Source: Pseudomonadota bacterium
Lineage (GTDB): Bacteria; Pseudomonadota; Alphaproteobacteria; Rhizobiales; Beijerinckiaceae
DNA length: 7,124 nt
Direction: 5' to 3'
Assembly: GCA_023450615.1 (NCBI GenBank)
Contig: JAEXGT010000070.1
Location: 1-7,124, forward strand
Below the pieces are notes generated by a model that was not told the origin of the DNA, made no database searches, and saw only the letters and a list, made by a program, of their open reading frames with translations. Made by a program: the position numbers and the translations under genes. Within the stretch, counting starts at the first letter, position 1. Every line of letters starts with the position of its first letter. Shown here in pieces: positions 1 to 6,293 of the stretch.

Positions 1-283
1 CTTCCGGCCATCAAACCCGGAAGTCGCAATCTTAAATCGTAAAAATCTGTTTATTTCTAAGCGTAAGGGTTGACTGCCCCCTTTCTGCCAACTTGACTCT
101 TTTTGTTTGCACGCCATTAAGTATTTGAAGTTTCGTTTTTTACTCGTCTAAAGGGTTGATAGTAGCCTGTTTCTGGGCGCGTCCGTTTTTATTGCGCAAG
201 TGTATTGTCCGCATAAACAATAGATGTCGCTCAGGCACACAAGGTTATTATGCCGCCCAGGCAGACACAAACAGAGAATACTT
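1..283. promoter_or_regulatory. AT-rich leader upstream of the NYN-domain gene
   Basis: This stretch holds no credible gene. It is visibly richer in A and T than the rest of the window, as expected of a promoter region. Two weak sigma70-like arrangements are visible on the + strand. One is TTGACT (93-98), a 16-base spacer and CATTAA (115-120). The other is TTGCGC (192-197), a 16-base spacer and TAAACA (214-219). Neither is close enough to consensus to be called with confidence. A perfect 7-base inverted repeat (CTTCCGG 1-7, CCGGAAG 17-23) lies at the left edge with no T-run on its right side. An 8-base palindrome TTGCGCAA lies at 192-199. From memory, relatives often carry rpoZ beyond a NYN gene like this one, so a divergent promoter may also lie here, but no such gene is in view. 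Confidence 0.4.
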
Positions 284-955
284 ATGTCAGGCCAGCAGCG
301 GATCGCGCTCTTCATTGACGGAGCCAACCTTTACGCTACGACAAAGACGCTTGGTTTCGATATTGACTACAAGCGCCTGCTAAAGGAATTCCAAGGCCGT
401 GGTACTCTGGTGCGCGCGTTCTACTACACCGCGCTCGTCGAAGATCAGGAATACTCTTCCATCCGCCCGCTGATCGATTGGCTCGACTACAACGGCTACC
501 GCGTGGTCACGAAGCCGACGAAGGAGTTCGTGGACTCCGCCGGCCGCCGCAAGGTGAAGGGCAACATGGATATCGAGCTCGCCATCGATGCGCTCGAGCT
601 CTCCCCCTTCATCGACCACATGGTCCTGTTCTCCGGTGACGGTGATTTCCGCTCCCTGGTCGAAGCCATGCAGCGCCGGGGCGTCCGCGTCTCGGTGGTC
701 TCCACGGTCACGACGCAGCCGCCCATGGTGGCAGACGAACTGCGCCGTCAGGCCGATGAGTTTCTCGACCTGTCGCAGCTTGCCTCCCGCATCGGCCGCG
801 ACCCGTCGGATCGCCCGCAGCGTGCCCCTGGCGAAGGCGGCGACCGCGCGGATCGCCCGCGCTCGCCGCAGCAACAGCAGCAGCCGCGCAACGGCGCCCT
901 GGAAAGCCGCTACGGCATCCGCCAGCAGGGATCGGACGACGAGTTCGACCTGTAA
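284..955 (+). CDS. NYN-domain (LabA/DUF88-type) putative ribonuclease
   Basis: A 223-residue cytoplasmic protein of the LabA-like NYN family, whose members have a PIN-like fold and are predicted metal-dependent RNases. The acidic active-site pattern is intact: FIDGANLY with Asp12 and Asn15 near the N-terminus, NMDIELAID with Asp96 and Asp102 in the middle, and FSGDGDF with Asp119 and Asp121. The NYN domain spans about residues 5-165. The rest is a low-complexity tail rich in Arg, Pro, Asp and Gln, with a run of five Gln (196-200), ending in an acidic DDEFDL. I chose the ATG at 284 because the family start (MSGQQRIALFIDG) begins there; an in-frame ATG at 224 would add 20 residues that do not look like the family. 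The ribosome binding site is weak (AGAGAA, 272-277). The gene stands alone on + and converges with the ACT gene. The RNase role is inferred from the family; the substrate is unknown. Confidence 0.9.
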   Translation: MSGQQRIALFIDGANLYATTKTLGFDIDYKRLLKEFQGRGTLVRAFYYTALVEDQEYSSIRPLIDWLDYNGYRVVTKPTKEFVDSAGRRKVKGNMDIELAIDALELSPFIDHMVLFSGDGDFRSLVEAMQRRGVRVSVVSTVTTQPPMVADELRRQADEFLDLSQLASRIGRDPSDRPQRAPGEGGDRADRPRSPQQQQQPRNGALESRYGIRQQGSDDEFDL

Positions 956-978
956 CAAGCTCTCCCAAAGAGTGACGC

Positions 979-1008
979 AATGACCGGCCTCGCCCGGTCA
1001 TTTTCGTT
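979..1008 (+). terminator. Rho-independent terminator of the NYN gene
   Basis: TGACCGG (981-987) and CCGGTCA (994-1000) form a perfect 7-base stem with a 6-base loop, extended to 9 pairs by flanking A-T pairs (979-1002). On the + strand it is followed by TTTTCGTTT, a good T-tract. It lies 23 bases after the NYN stop. The T-tract reaches the stop codon of the convergent ACT gene at 1008-1010. Read from the minus strand the same hairpin is followed by only two T residues and then GCG, so it should work poorly as a terminator for the leftward operon. Confidence 0.8.
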
Positions 1009-1538
1009 TAAAGGCTCCCCTCTTCGACCTGGCAGTCCAAACCGAGAGTTCCGGCCGTATTGCTGACCGTGGCAAGACAGAGGCCGGTCTGCTCCTCAGG
1101 GACGAAGACGGCGAAACGGGTCACATAGAGCCCGCCCTTGGGCTCCGAGAGCTTGCGGGCCTCCAGGCGCACGATATTGGCGTTGTATTGCTTGAATACC
1201 TCGGCCAGCCGCGCCACGAGGCCGAGCTGATCGCCGCCGCTGATGGTGATGCGATGGGTGATGCTGCCCGCGGGCCCGGGGCTTGGATCGAAGGCGTAAG
1301 GCACTGCCCTCACCTCGGCGCCTTCAAGCTCAGGAAGCTGCCTGAGACCCGCCTCGACCTCGCTGGCCTCGAGACCCGAGGGCAATTCACAGATCGCCAC
1401 GAATTCCGCGCCGGAGCCCAAGGCCGCGAAGGTCGTATCCCTCAGGTTCACGCCGATATTGAACAGGTGCTCCGCAATGGCGGAGACGAGCCCGATGCGG
1501 TCGGGACCAAGAACGGAAACAAGTGCCACGGATGTCAT
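1008..1538 (-). CDS. Double-ACT-domain protein, GcvR-like amino-acid-binding regulator
   Basis: A 176-residue protein made of two ACT domains and nothing else. The first covers about residues 3-80, with the signature VLGPDRIGLVSAIAEHLF at 10-26 and then NIGVNL. The second covers about 94-172, with GGDQLGLVARLAEVF at 101-115 and then NANIVRLEAR. ACT domains bind amino acids or related small ligands. The two-ACT layout without a DNA-binding domain matches the GcvR-like group, in which E. coli GcvR represses glycine cleavage by binding GcvA; whether this protein does so is not shown here. The start is well fixed by a strong AGGAG 6 bases before the ATG. The gene lies 50 bases after smpB on the same strand and is probably the last gene of the dapA-smpB unit. 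Its ribosome binding site can be masked by an upstream complementary sequence (see 1544-1565). Confidence 0.85.
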   Translation of the reverse strand: MTSVALVSVLGPDRIGLVSAIAEHLFNIGVNLRDTTFAALGSGAEFVAICELPSGLEASEVEAGLRQLPELEGAEVRAVPYAFDPSPGPAGSITHRITISGGDQLGLVARLAEVFKQYNANIVRLEARKLSEPKGGLYVTRFAVFVPEEQTGLCLATVSNTAGTLGLDCQVEEGSL

Positions 1539-1543
1539 GCTGA

Positions 1544-1565
1544 TCTCCTCCCCAGGGTGAGGAGA
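1544..1565 (-). promoter_or_regulatory. Hairpin that covers the ACT gene's ribosome binding site
   Basis: In the leftward transcript, TCTCCTC (1565-1559) is followed by an 8-base loop and then GAGGAGA (1550-1544), which contains the Shine-Dalgarno sequence of the ACT gene. The 7-base complementarity is perfect. If this hairpin forms, the ribosome binding site is hidden, so translation would need ribosomes arriving from smpB, a protein or ligand, or simple thermal opening. The complementarity is seen directly; a regulatory role is inferred. There is no T-tract after the stem, so it is not a terminator. Confidence 0.45.
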
Positions 1566-1588
1566 AGTTAGAGCGCAGGCGCGGCGTT

Positions 1589-2062
1589 TCAGCCCTTCTC
1601 GCGCATGAGGCGCGCCTTCTCGCGGTTCCAGGAGCGTTCCTTCTCCGTCTCGCGCTTGTCGTGGAGTTTCTTGCCTCGGCCCAAACCAAGCTCAACCTTC
1701 GCCATCCCGCGTTCGTTGAAATAGATCTTGAGCGGAATCACCGTGAAACCTTCACGCTGCGTTGCGCCAAGAAGCTTGTTGATCTGGTTCCGGTGGAGCA
1801 GCAGGCGGCGGGGCCGCTTCGTTTCATGGTTGAAGCGGTTCGCCTGCAGGTATTCCGGGATATAGGCGTTGAAGAGGAAGAACTCCTCGCCCGACGGCCC
1901 GGCATAGGCCTCACCGATGGTGGCCTTGCCCGAGCGCAGGGATTTGACCTCCGTGCCGGTCAGAGCGATGCCGGCTTCGTAGGTATCGACGATTTCGTAA
2001 TTGAAACGCGCCTTCCTGTTGTCGGCGACAACACGGGGGCCGCTCTTGGGATCTTTTGCCAT
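1589..2062 (-). CDS. smpB: SsrA-binding protein SmpB
   Basis: Complete SmpB of 157 residues, the usual family length. It binds tmRNA (SsrA) and delivers it to stalled ribosomes in trans-translation, which frees the ribosome and tags the incomplete peptide for degradation. Family landmarks are present in order: NRKARFNYEI (15-24), LTGTEVKSLR (34-43) for tmRNA binding, AYIPEY (66-71), RRLLLHRNQI (85-94), then GLGRGKKLHDKR (126-137), the basic and C-terminal tail region that enters the mRNA channel. The ATG lies only 7 bases after the dapA stop, and the sole Shine-Dalgarno-like sequence (AAAGAA) overlaps that stop region, which suggests translational coupling with dapA. The tmRNA gene itself is not in this window. 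Confidence 0.98.
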   Translation of the reverse strand: MAKDPKSGPRVVADNRKARFNYEIVDTYEAGIALTGTEVKSLRSGKATIGEAYAGPSGEEFFLFNAYIPEYLQANRFNHETKRPRRLLLHRNQINKLLGATQREGFTVIPLKIYFNERGMAKVELGLGRGKKLHDKRETEKERSWNREKARLMREKG

Positions 2063-2069
2063 TTGTTCT

Positions 2070-2954
2070 TTAAGTGTTGATCAGGCCCGCATGGACCATG
2101 GCCGAGCGCACCGCCTGCTTGGTGCCTTCGGAAACCGGGAGCATCGGCAGGCGCACATCGTCCCTCATCAGGCCGAGGACGGAGGCGGCGTATTTCACCG
2201 GCGACGGATTGGTCTCGAGGAACAGGTTGGTGTGAAGCGGCATGAGACGGTCCTGAACCTTCAGGGCGGTCGCATAATCGCCCTTCAGGCAGGCTTCCTG
2301 CATCTCGGCGCAGAGGCGCGGAGCGACGTTGGATGTCACGGAAATGCAGCCATGGCCGCCATGGGCCATGAAGCCGAGGGCGGTCGCATCCTCGCCGGAG
2401 AGCTGGATGAAATCGGGCCCCATGGCCTGACGCTGCAGGCTGGTGCGGGCGAGATTGGCGGTGGCGTCCTTGACGCCTGCGATGTTCTTGAGTTCGAACA
2501 GGCGCGCCATGGTCTCCACCGACATGTCGATCACCGACCGGCCGGGGATGTTGTAGATGATGATCGGAATGCCGATGGCGTCGTTGATCGCCTTGAAGTG
2601 CTGATAAAGCCCTTCCTGCGTCGGCTTGTTGTAATAGGGTGTGACGATCAGCACCGCATCGGCGCCGCACTTCTCCGCATGCTTGGAGAAGCCGATGGCC
2701 TCCTCCGTGCTGTTGGAGCCTGCGCCCGCGATCACGGGCACCCTGCCCTTTACCTCATCGACGCAGACCTCGATGACCCGGTCGTGCTCCTTGTGGCTGA
2801 GTGTCGGGCTCTCGCCCGTAGTGCCGACAGGAACGACGCCATGGGTGCCTTGCTCGATCTGCCAGTTGATGAAGGCCCGGAAGGCAGCCTCATCCACGGC
2901 GCCATCCTTGAAGGGAGTCACCAGAGCCGTGATGGAGCCTGAAAAGCGGGTCAT
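2070..2954 (-). CDS. dapA: 4-hydroxy-tetrahydrodipicolinate synthase
   Basis: DapA, 294 residues, full length, condenses pyruvate with L-aspartate-4-semialdehyde in the first committed step to diaminopimelate, which serves lysine synthesis and peptidoglycan cross-linking. It is a cytoplasmic (beta/alpha)8 class I aldolase. Visible active-site residues are GTTGES with Thr45 and Thr46, PYYNKP with Tyr108, YNIPGR with Tyr134 and Arg139, and the Schiff-base Lys162 in VKDAT. By alignment from memory with the E. coli enzyme (offset of one), the lysine inhibition-site residues Ser49, His54, His57, Asn81, Glu85 and Tyr107 are also present, so lysine feedback control is plausible. The ATG has a good AGAGG 6 bases upstream. 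It is the first gene of the leftward unit dapA-smpB-ACT and is divergent from slt. Confidence 0.97.
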   Translation of the reverse strand: MTRFSGSITALVTPFKDGAVDEAAFRAFINWQIEQGTHGVVPVGTTGESPTLSHKEHDRVIEVCVDEVKGRVPVIAGAGSNSTEEAIGFSKHAEKCGADAVLIVTPYYNKPTQEGLYQHFKAINDAIGIPIIIYNIPGRSVIDMSVETMARLFELKNIAGVKDATANLARTSLQRQAMGPDFIQLSGEDATALGFMAHGGHGCISVTSNVAPRLCAEMQEACLKGDYATALKVQDRLMPLHTNLFLETNPSPVKYAASVLGLMRDDVRLPMLPVSEGTKQAVRSAMVHAGLINT

Positions 2955-3005
2955 GATTATCCTCTAATTAAGAAGCGGCAGATCTGAGAGAGCGCAAGGG
3001 CTTAA

Positions 3006-3034
3006 CACATAAGGGGTGCGTCGCATCCGCGCAA
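3006..3034 (-). promoter_or_regulatory. Candidate dapA promoter (weak)
   Basis: On the minus strand, TTGCGC (3034-3029), a 17-base spacer and TATGTG (3011-3006) form a sigma70-like arrangement about 50 bases before the dapA start. Only the first half of each hexamer fits the consensus, so this is tentative. An 8-base palindrome CAGATCTG (2979-2986) lies between it and the gene. Confidence 0.2.
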
Positions 3035-3088
3035 ACGGTCCTTTGGGAGGTTGTCCTAACGCGACACTTGGTGTTTCCTCAAGAGAAA

Positions 3089-3112
3089 CGTCGCCATAAC
3101 AGACAGGCGACG
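3089..3112. promoter_or_regulatory. Inverted repeat in the dapA-slt divergent region
   Basis: CGTCGCC (3089-3095) and GGCGACG (3106-3112) are perfect reverse complements separated by 10 bases. The repeat ends 28 bases before the slt ATG. On neither strand is it followed by a T-tract, so it is not a standard terminator. It could be an operator for a dimeric regulator or a hairpin in the slt 5' leader. I see no clearly matching promoter for slt around it. The function is inference. Confidence 0.35.
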
Positions 3113-3140
3113 ATACGGGGGTTAGCGGGTGAGCCTCACA

Positions 3141-5204
3141 ATGCGCCTTTCGATCCGTCTTCTGGCGTCCGTCGCCGCGCTCCAATTGTCCGCCCTCGCC
3201 GGCCATGCCAATGAAACGCAGCCCAGCTCCCCTGAAGCCGCCACCTTGGAGAGCTTCACGCCGCCCGCCAAGGACATGGGAGACCTGGAACAGCTGCCGC
3301 TGATCTTCAAGGCCTACCGGAACAACGATCTGACTGAAGCCGCAGTTCTGAAATCGAAACTCTCGGATCCTGCTGCGCAGGCCCTCGTGGAGTGGTTTGT
3401 CATCCGCAGCGGCATGCGTATCGGTTTTGACCAGATCCTGGCCTTCCGGAAGGATTACCCTGACTGGCCCGTGACCTCCCAGCTTCGGCGCCGGATGGAG
3501 AACACCTTCCTGGCCGAATCCCGCTCCACCGCCCAGATCCGCGCCTTCTTCGACAAGCAGCCTCCCGTGACCCCGGCGGGCCGGATCGCCTTCGGGTTCG
3601 CGCTCAAGAACGACGGCCTCGACCAGGAGGCGCTCGACCTGATCCGCCATGCCTGGCGGGAAGACACCTTCGGCAGCGAGACCGAGAGCCGTATTCTGGC
3701 CCGCCTCCCGACCCTGCTCACGCAGGCCGATCATCGCTACCGCATGGAGCGCCATCTCCTGAAGGAGAATTGGGGCGCAGCCACGCGCGCCGCAGGCTAT
3801 GCCGGCAAGGATTACGTGACCCTGGTCAAGGCCCGCATGAGCGTGTTCCAGGGCAAGAAGAAAGCCGATAAGGCCTTCGCAGCGGTTCCCGCCTCGCTCA
3901 GAAGCGACCCGTCCTATCTGTTCTCCCGCGCCCTGCTTCAGCGCCGCAGCAAGAATTATGCCGAGGCTGCGAAGATCATCATGCAGGCTCCACAGGATCA
4001 CGAGCAACGGGTCGACGGGGACGAGTGGTGGGCCGAGCAGCGGCGGATCACCCGCGAGCTTCTCGACAAAGGCGATGCACAAACCGCCTACGACGTGGCG
4101 AGCCATCACGCCGCCGAATCCCCGGCCCAGCAGATCGAGGCCGAGTTTCACGCAGGCTGGATCGCCCTTCGCTTCCTGAACGAGCCGGAAAAGGCCGCGA
4201 AGCATTTTGCGACCGTCGCCCAGACCGCCTCCACGCCGATTTCCCTCTCACGCGTCGCCTATTGGCAGGCGCGCGCCGCAGAAGCCGCCGGGATTGCGGA
4301 GGATGCAAAGCTCTTTTACGCCCGCGCCGCCAATCATCCGACGACCTATTATGGGCAGCTTGCCCGCGAGAAACTGGGCGAAGTCTTTTCTCTCCGCTCC
4401 GTGGAGCCCCTCAAAGACGAGGAGCGCAAAGCATTCGAGGCGCTGATCCCGGTTCGCGCCATCAGCCTGCTCCAACAGGCCGGTGAACCGGAGCTGGCCA
4501 TCAGCCTTTACAGCGACCTTGCCCAGACCCTGACCGATCCGGGACAGCTCGATGCCCTGGCGGCGCTTGCGACCGCGCAGCAGAACCCGCGCGCCGTGCT
4601 GGCCATCGGCAAGATCGCCCTGCAGCGCGGCTTCCCGCTCGATCAGCACGCTTATCCCCTCGCCGCCATTCCGGATTTCGAGCCTGTGGGAGACGAGGTG
4701 GAGCCTGCGATGGTCTATGCCATCGCGCGTCAGGAGAGCGCCTTCAATCCCAAGGCCATCTCGAGCGCGGGCGCGCGCGGCCTCATGCAGCTCATGCCCG
4801 CCACTGCCAAGCGAACCGCACAGCGCTTCGGGGTCGGCTTCGATCTCAACCGCCTGATCGAGGATCCGTCCTACAACGCGAAGATCGGCTCGGCCCATCT
4901 CGGTGAGCTGATGGAAGACTGGAAGGGCTCCTACATCCTGGCCTTTGCCTCCTACAACGCGGGCGGGGGCAACGTGAAGAAATGGATCAATGCCTATGGG
5001 GATCCGCGCCAGCCTCAGGTGGACATGGTGGATTGGGTCGAGCGGATTCCGTTCTATGAAACCCGCAACTACGTGCAGCGCGTGATGGAAAACCTGCATG
5101 TCTACCGGGCGCGCCTTCAGGACAAGCCGGTGCCGGCCTCAATTCCTGCCGCTGCAGCGGCGGTGACGACGGATACGGCGGATGCAACGAAGGGCGCGTA
5201 TTAA
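3141..5204 (+). CDS. slt: Soluble lytic murein transglycosylase (Slt70 type, GH23)
   Basis: A 687-residue periplasmic enzyme that cleaves the MurNAc-GlcNAc bond of peptidoglycan and leaves 1,6-anhydroMurNAc ends. A signal peptide is evident: basic start, hydrophobic stretch about 5-19, and ALA at 18-20 before a likely cleavage. Residues about 40-500 form an alpha-helical, repeat-like region as in the ring domain of Slt70. The catalytic GH23 domain spans about 515-655. It has the catalytic Glu532 in ARQESAFNP, then GARGLMQLMPATA (544-556), ASYNAGGGNVKKW (603-615) and IPFYETRNYVQRV (636-648). A short Ala/Pro/Thr-rich tail ends the protein. An in-frame GTG at 3129 is an alternative start that adds four residues (MSLT); both starts have a G-rich stretch at suitable distance. 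I prefer ATG. The gene is divergent from dapA and is followed 44 bases later by a hydrolase gene on the same strand. Confidence 0.93.
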   Translation: MRLSIRLLASVAALQLSALAGHANETQPSSPEAATLESFTPPAKDMGDLEQLPLIFKAYRNNDLTEAAVLKSKLSDPAAQALVEWFVIRSGMRIGFDQILAFRKDYPDWPVTSQLRRRMENTFLAESRSTAQIRAFFDKQPPVTPAGRIAFGFALKNDGLDQEALDLIRHAWREDTFGSETESRILARLPTLLTQADHRYRMERHLLKENWGAATRAAGYAGKDYVTLVKARMSVFQGKKKADKAFAAVPASLRSDPSYLFSRALLQRRSKNYAEAAKIIMQAPQDHEQRVDGDEWWAEQRRITRELLDKGDAQTAYDVASHHAAESPAQQIEAEFHAGWIALRFLNEPEKAAKHFATVAQTASTPISLSRVAYWQARAAEAAGIAEDAKLFYARAANHPTTYYGQLAREKLGEVFSLRSVEPLKDEERKAFEALIPVRAISLLQQAGEPELAISLYSDLAQTLTDPGQLDALAALATAQQNPRAVLAIGKIALQRGFPLDQHAYPLAAIPDFEPVGDEVEPAMVYAIARQESAFNPKAISSAGARGLMQLMPATAKRTAQRFGVGFDLNRLIEDPSYNAKIGSAHLGELMEDWKGSYILAFASYNAGGGNVKKWINAYGDPRQPQVDMVDWVERIPFYETRNYVQRVMENLHVYRARLQDKPVPASIPAAAAAVTTDTADATKGAY

Positions 5205-5248
5205 GGCAGGATGCAGCTCATCCGATCTCCCCTTGCACTGAGGTCCAC

Positions 5249-6148
5249 ATGAGCGGCTCCTACCGGGATCTGTTCGTCACCGCGTCCGACGGCCTGCGTC
5301 TGTATTCGCGGGATTACGGCCCCTTGAGCGGAACCGCGCTGCCAGTGGTGTGCCTGTCGGGCCTTGCCCGGAATTCGGAGGACTTCCACACACTTGCCGA
5401 AGCGCTGAGCACGGATGCGGCCCGCCCCCGCCGTGTGCTGGCGCTCGATTATCGCGGCCGAGGCCGCTCCGACTGGGATGCGGATTGGACGCATTACGAC
5501 ATCAGCACGGAACTGAACGACGTCCTTCAGGTTCTGGCTGCTGCGGGCATCGAGAAAGCCGTCTTCATCGGCACGTCACGGGGCGGTCTCATTACCATGG
5601 CGCTGAATGCCGCGAGGCCGGAGCTTCTGGCCGGTGTTGTCCTCAACGATGTCGGCCCCGTCATCGAGGCCAAAGGCCTGATCCGCATCCGCAATTACGT
5701 GGGAAAGCTGCCTTCGCCCAATACGTTCGAGGAAGCCTCACACATCCTGAAACAGCTTTCCGGCGCGCAGTTTCCCGCCTTCGGCCCTGAGCAATGGATG
5801 AGCATGGCGCGGGGAACATGGCATGAGACGAATGGCAGGCTCGTCCTCAACTACGATCCGAATCTCATGAAACCCTTGCAGGCGCTCGATCTGGAAGCGC
5901 CAATGCCAGATCTCTGGCACCTCTTCGATGGATTGGCTTCAATTCCCGTCCTCGCCATTCGCGGCGAGAATTCGGATCTCCTCTCCGCGCAAACTCTAGC
6001 CGAGATGCGCGCTCGCCATCCGAACCTGGCGGCGATGATCGCCCCAGGGCAAGGCCATGCGCCTCTGCTGGCTGGCTCTCTGATTCACGCGATCGAGGCG
6101 CTGATCCTTGAAGCGGAAGCTTCTCTGAGCTCTCCTGAACTTCCCTGA
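5249..6148 (+). CDS. Alpha/beta-fold hydrolase
   Basis: A 299-residue protein of the alpha/beta hydrolase superfamily. The nucleophile elbow is GTSRGG with Ser110. Other landmarks are the oxyanion-hole strand CLSGLARNSEDF (35-46), the ALDYRGRGRS motif (65-74) usual in this superfamily, a probable acid Asp243 in RGENSDLL, and His270 in GQGHAP, so the catalytic triad looks complete. A cap region lies about 140-225. No signal peptide is seen, so it is probably cytoplasmic. The substrate cannot be told from the sequence; esterase, lactonase or C-C bond hydrolase are all open. GAGG at 5240-5243, 5 bases before ATG, supports the start. The 44-base gap after slt has no terminator, so the two are probably co-transcribed. 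A strong hairpin terminator lies about 90 bases downstream. Confidence 0.9.
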   Translation: MSGSYRDLFVTASDGLRLYSRDYGPLSGTALPVVCLSGLARNSEDFHTLAEALSTDAARPRRVLALDYRGRGRSDWDADWTHYDISTELNDVLQVLAAAGIEKAVFIGTSRGGLITMALNAARPELLAGVVLNDVGPVIEAKGLIRIRNYVGKLPSPNTFEEASHILKQLSGAQFPAFGPEQWMSMARGTWHETNGRLVLNYDPNLMKPLQALDLEAPMPDLWHLFDGLASIPVLAIRGENSDLLSAQTLAEMRARHPNLAAMIAPGQGHAPLLAGSLIHAIEALILEAEASLSSPELP

Positions 6149-6231
6149 CCAAGCTGCATACCGAGAGCTCCTGCTTGACCCGCTTCTGGAGCTTATTGCC
6201 CACAACGCGCCTCAGCCGCATCGGCGTTTGT

Positions 6232-6271
6232 GCAAAAAGAAAACCCCGGTGTTTCCACCGGGGTTTCCTTT
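6232..6271. terminator. Bidirectional terminator between hydrolase and porin genes
   Basis: AAACCCCGGT (6241-6250) and ACCGGGGTTT (6257-6266) form a perfect 10-base stem with a 6-base loop; after one mismatch (6240/6267) four more pairs continue outward. On the minus strand the stem is followed by TTTTCTTTTT, a strong T-tract ending the porin transcript. On the + strand it is followed by TTTCCTTT, weaker but suitable for the slt-hydrolase transcript. It sits between two convergent genes, as expected. Confidence 0.88.
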
Positions 6272-6275
6272 AACC

Positions 6276-6293
6276 AATCGGTTTAAGCCGATT
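6276..6293 (-). other. Second hairpin at the porin stop codon
   Basis: AATCGG (6276-6281) and CCGATT (6288-6293) are perfect reverse complements with a 6-base loop. In the porin message this stem begins inside the stop codon (6294-6292) and lies just before the main terminator hairpin. It has no T-tract of its own. It may protect the 3' end of an abundant message from exonucleases, or be incidental. Confidence 0.5.

Noticed and set aside
192..199. TTGCGCAA palindrome and further TTGCGC copies on the minus strand at 3034-3029 and 2997-2992 as a shared regulatory motif
   Set aside because: Six to eight bases recur by chance in a GC-rich window, and the copies have no consistent spacing to gene starts.
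224..283. 20-residue N-terminal extension of the NYN protein from the ATG at 224
   Set aside because: The family's conserved N-terminus begins at the ATG at 284; the extension is rich in Arg and Cys and looks like translated leader.
2001..2942. 313-codon open frame antisense to dapA
   Set aside because: The minus strand encodes an unmistakable DapA with all catalytic residues; the + frame resembles no known protein and has no good ribosome binding site.
2964..4205. 413-codon open frame antisense to slt, with a second of 283 codons at 4248-5099
   Set aside because: Long antisense frames are common in GC-rich genes because of third-position bias. The encoded proteins show no recognisable family, while the + strand carries an intact transglycosylase.
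284..6148. The whole set as a defence island or novel multi-gene system
   Set aside because: The genes are recognisable housekeeping functions in an order I recall as common in Rhizobiales, and there are no mobility genes, repeats or defence families besides the NYN domain.
6164..6195. AGCTCC / GGAGCT inverted repeat after the hydrolase gene
   Set aside because: Only 6 bases with a 16-base loop and no T-tract; the strong stem at 6241-6266 explains termination.
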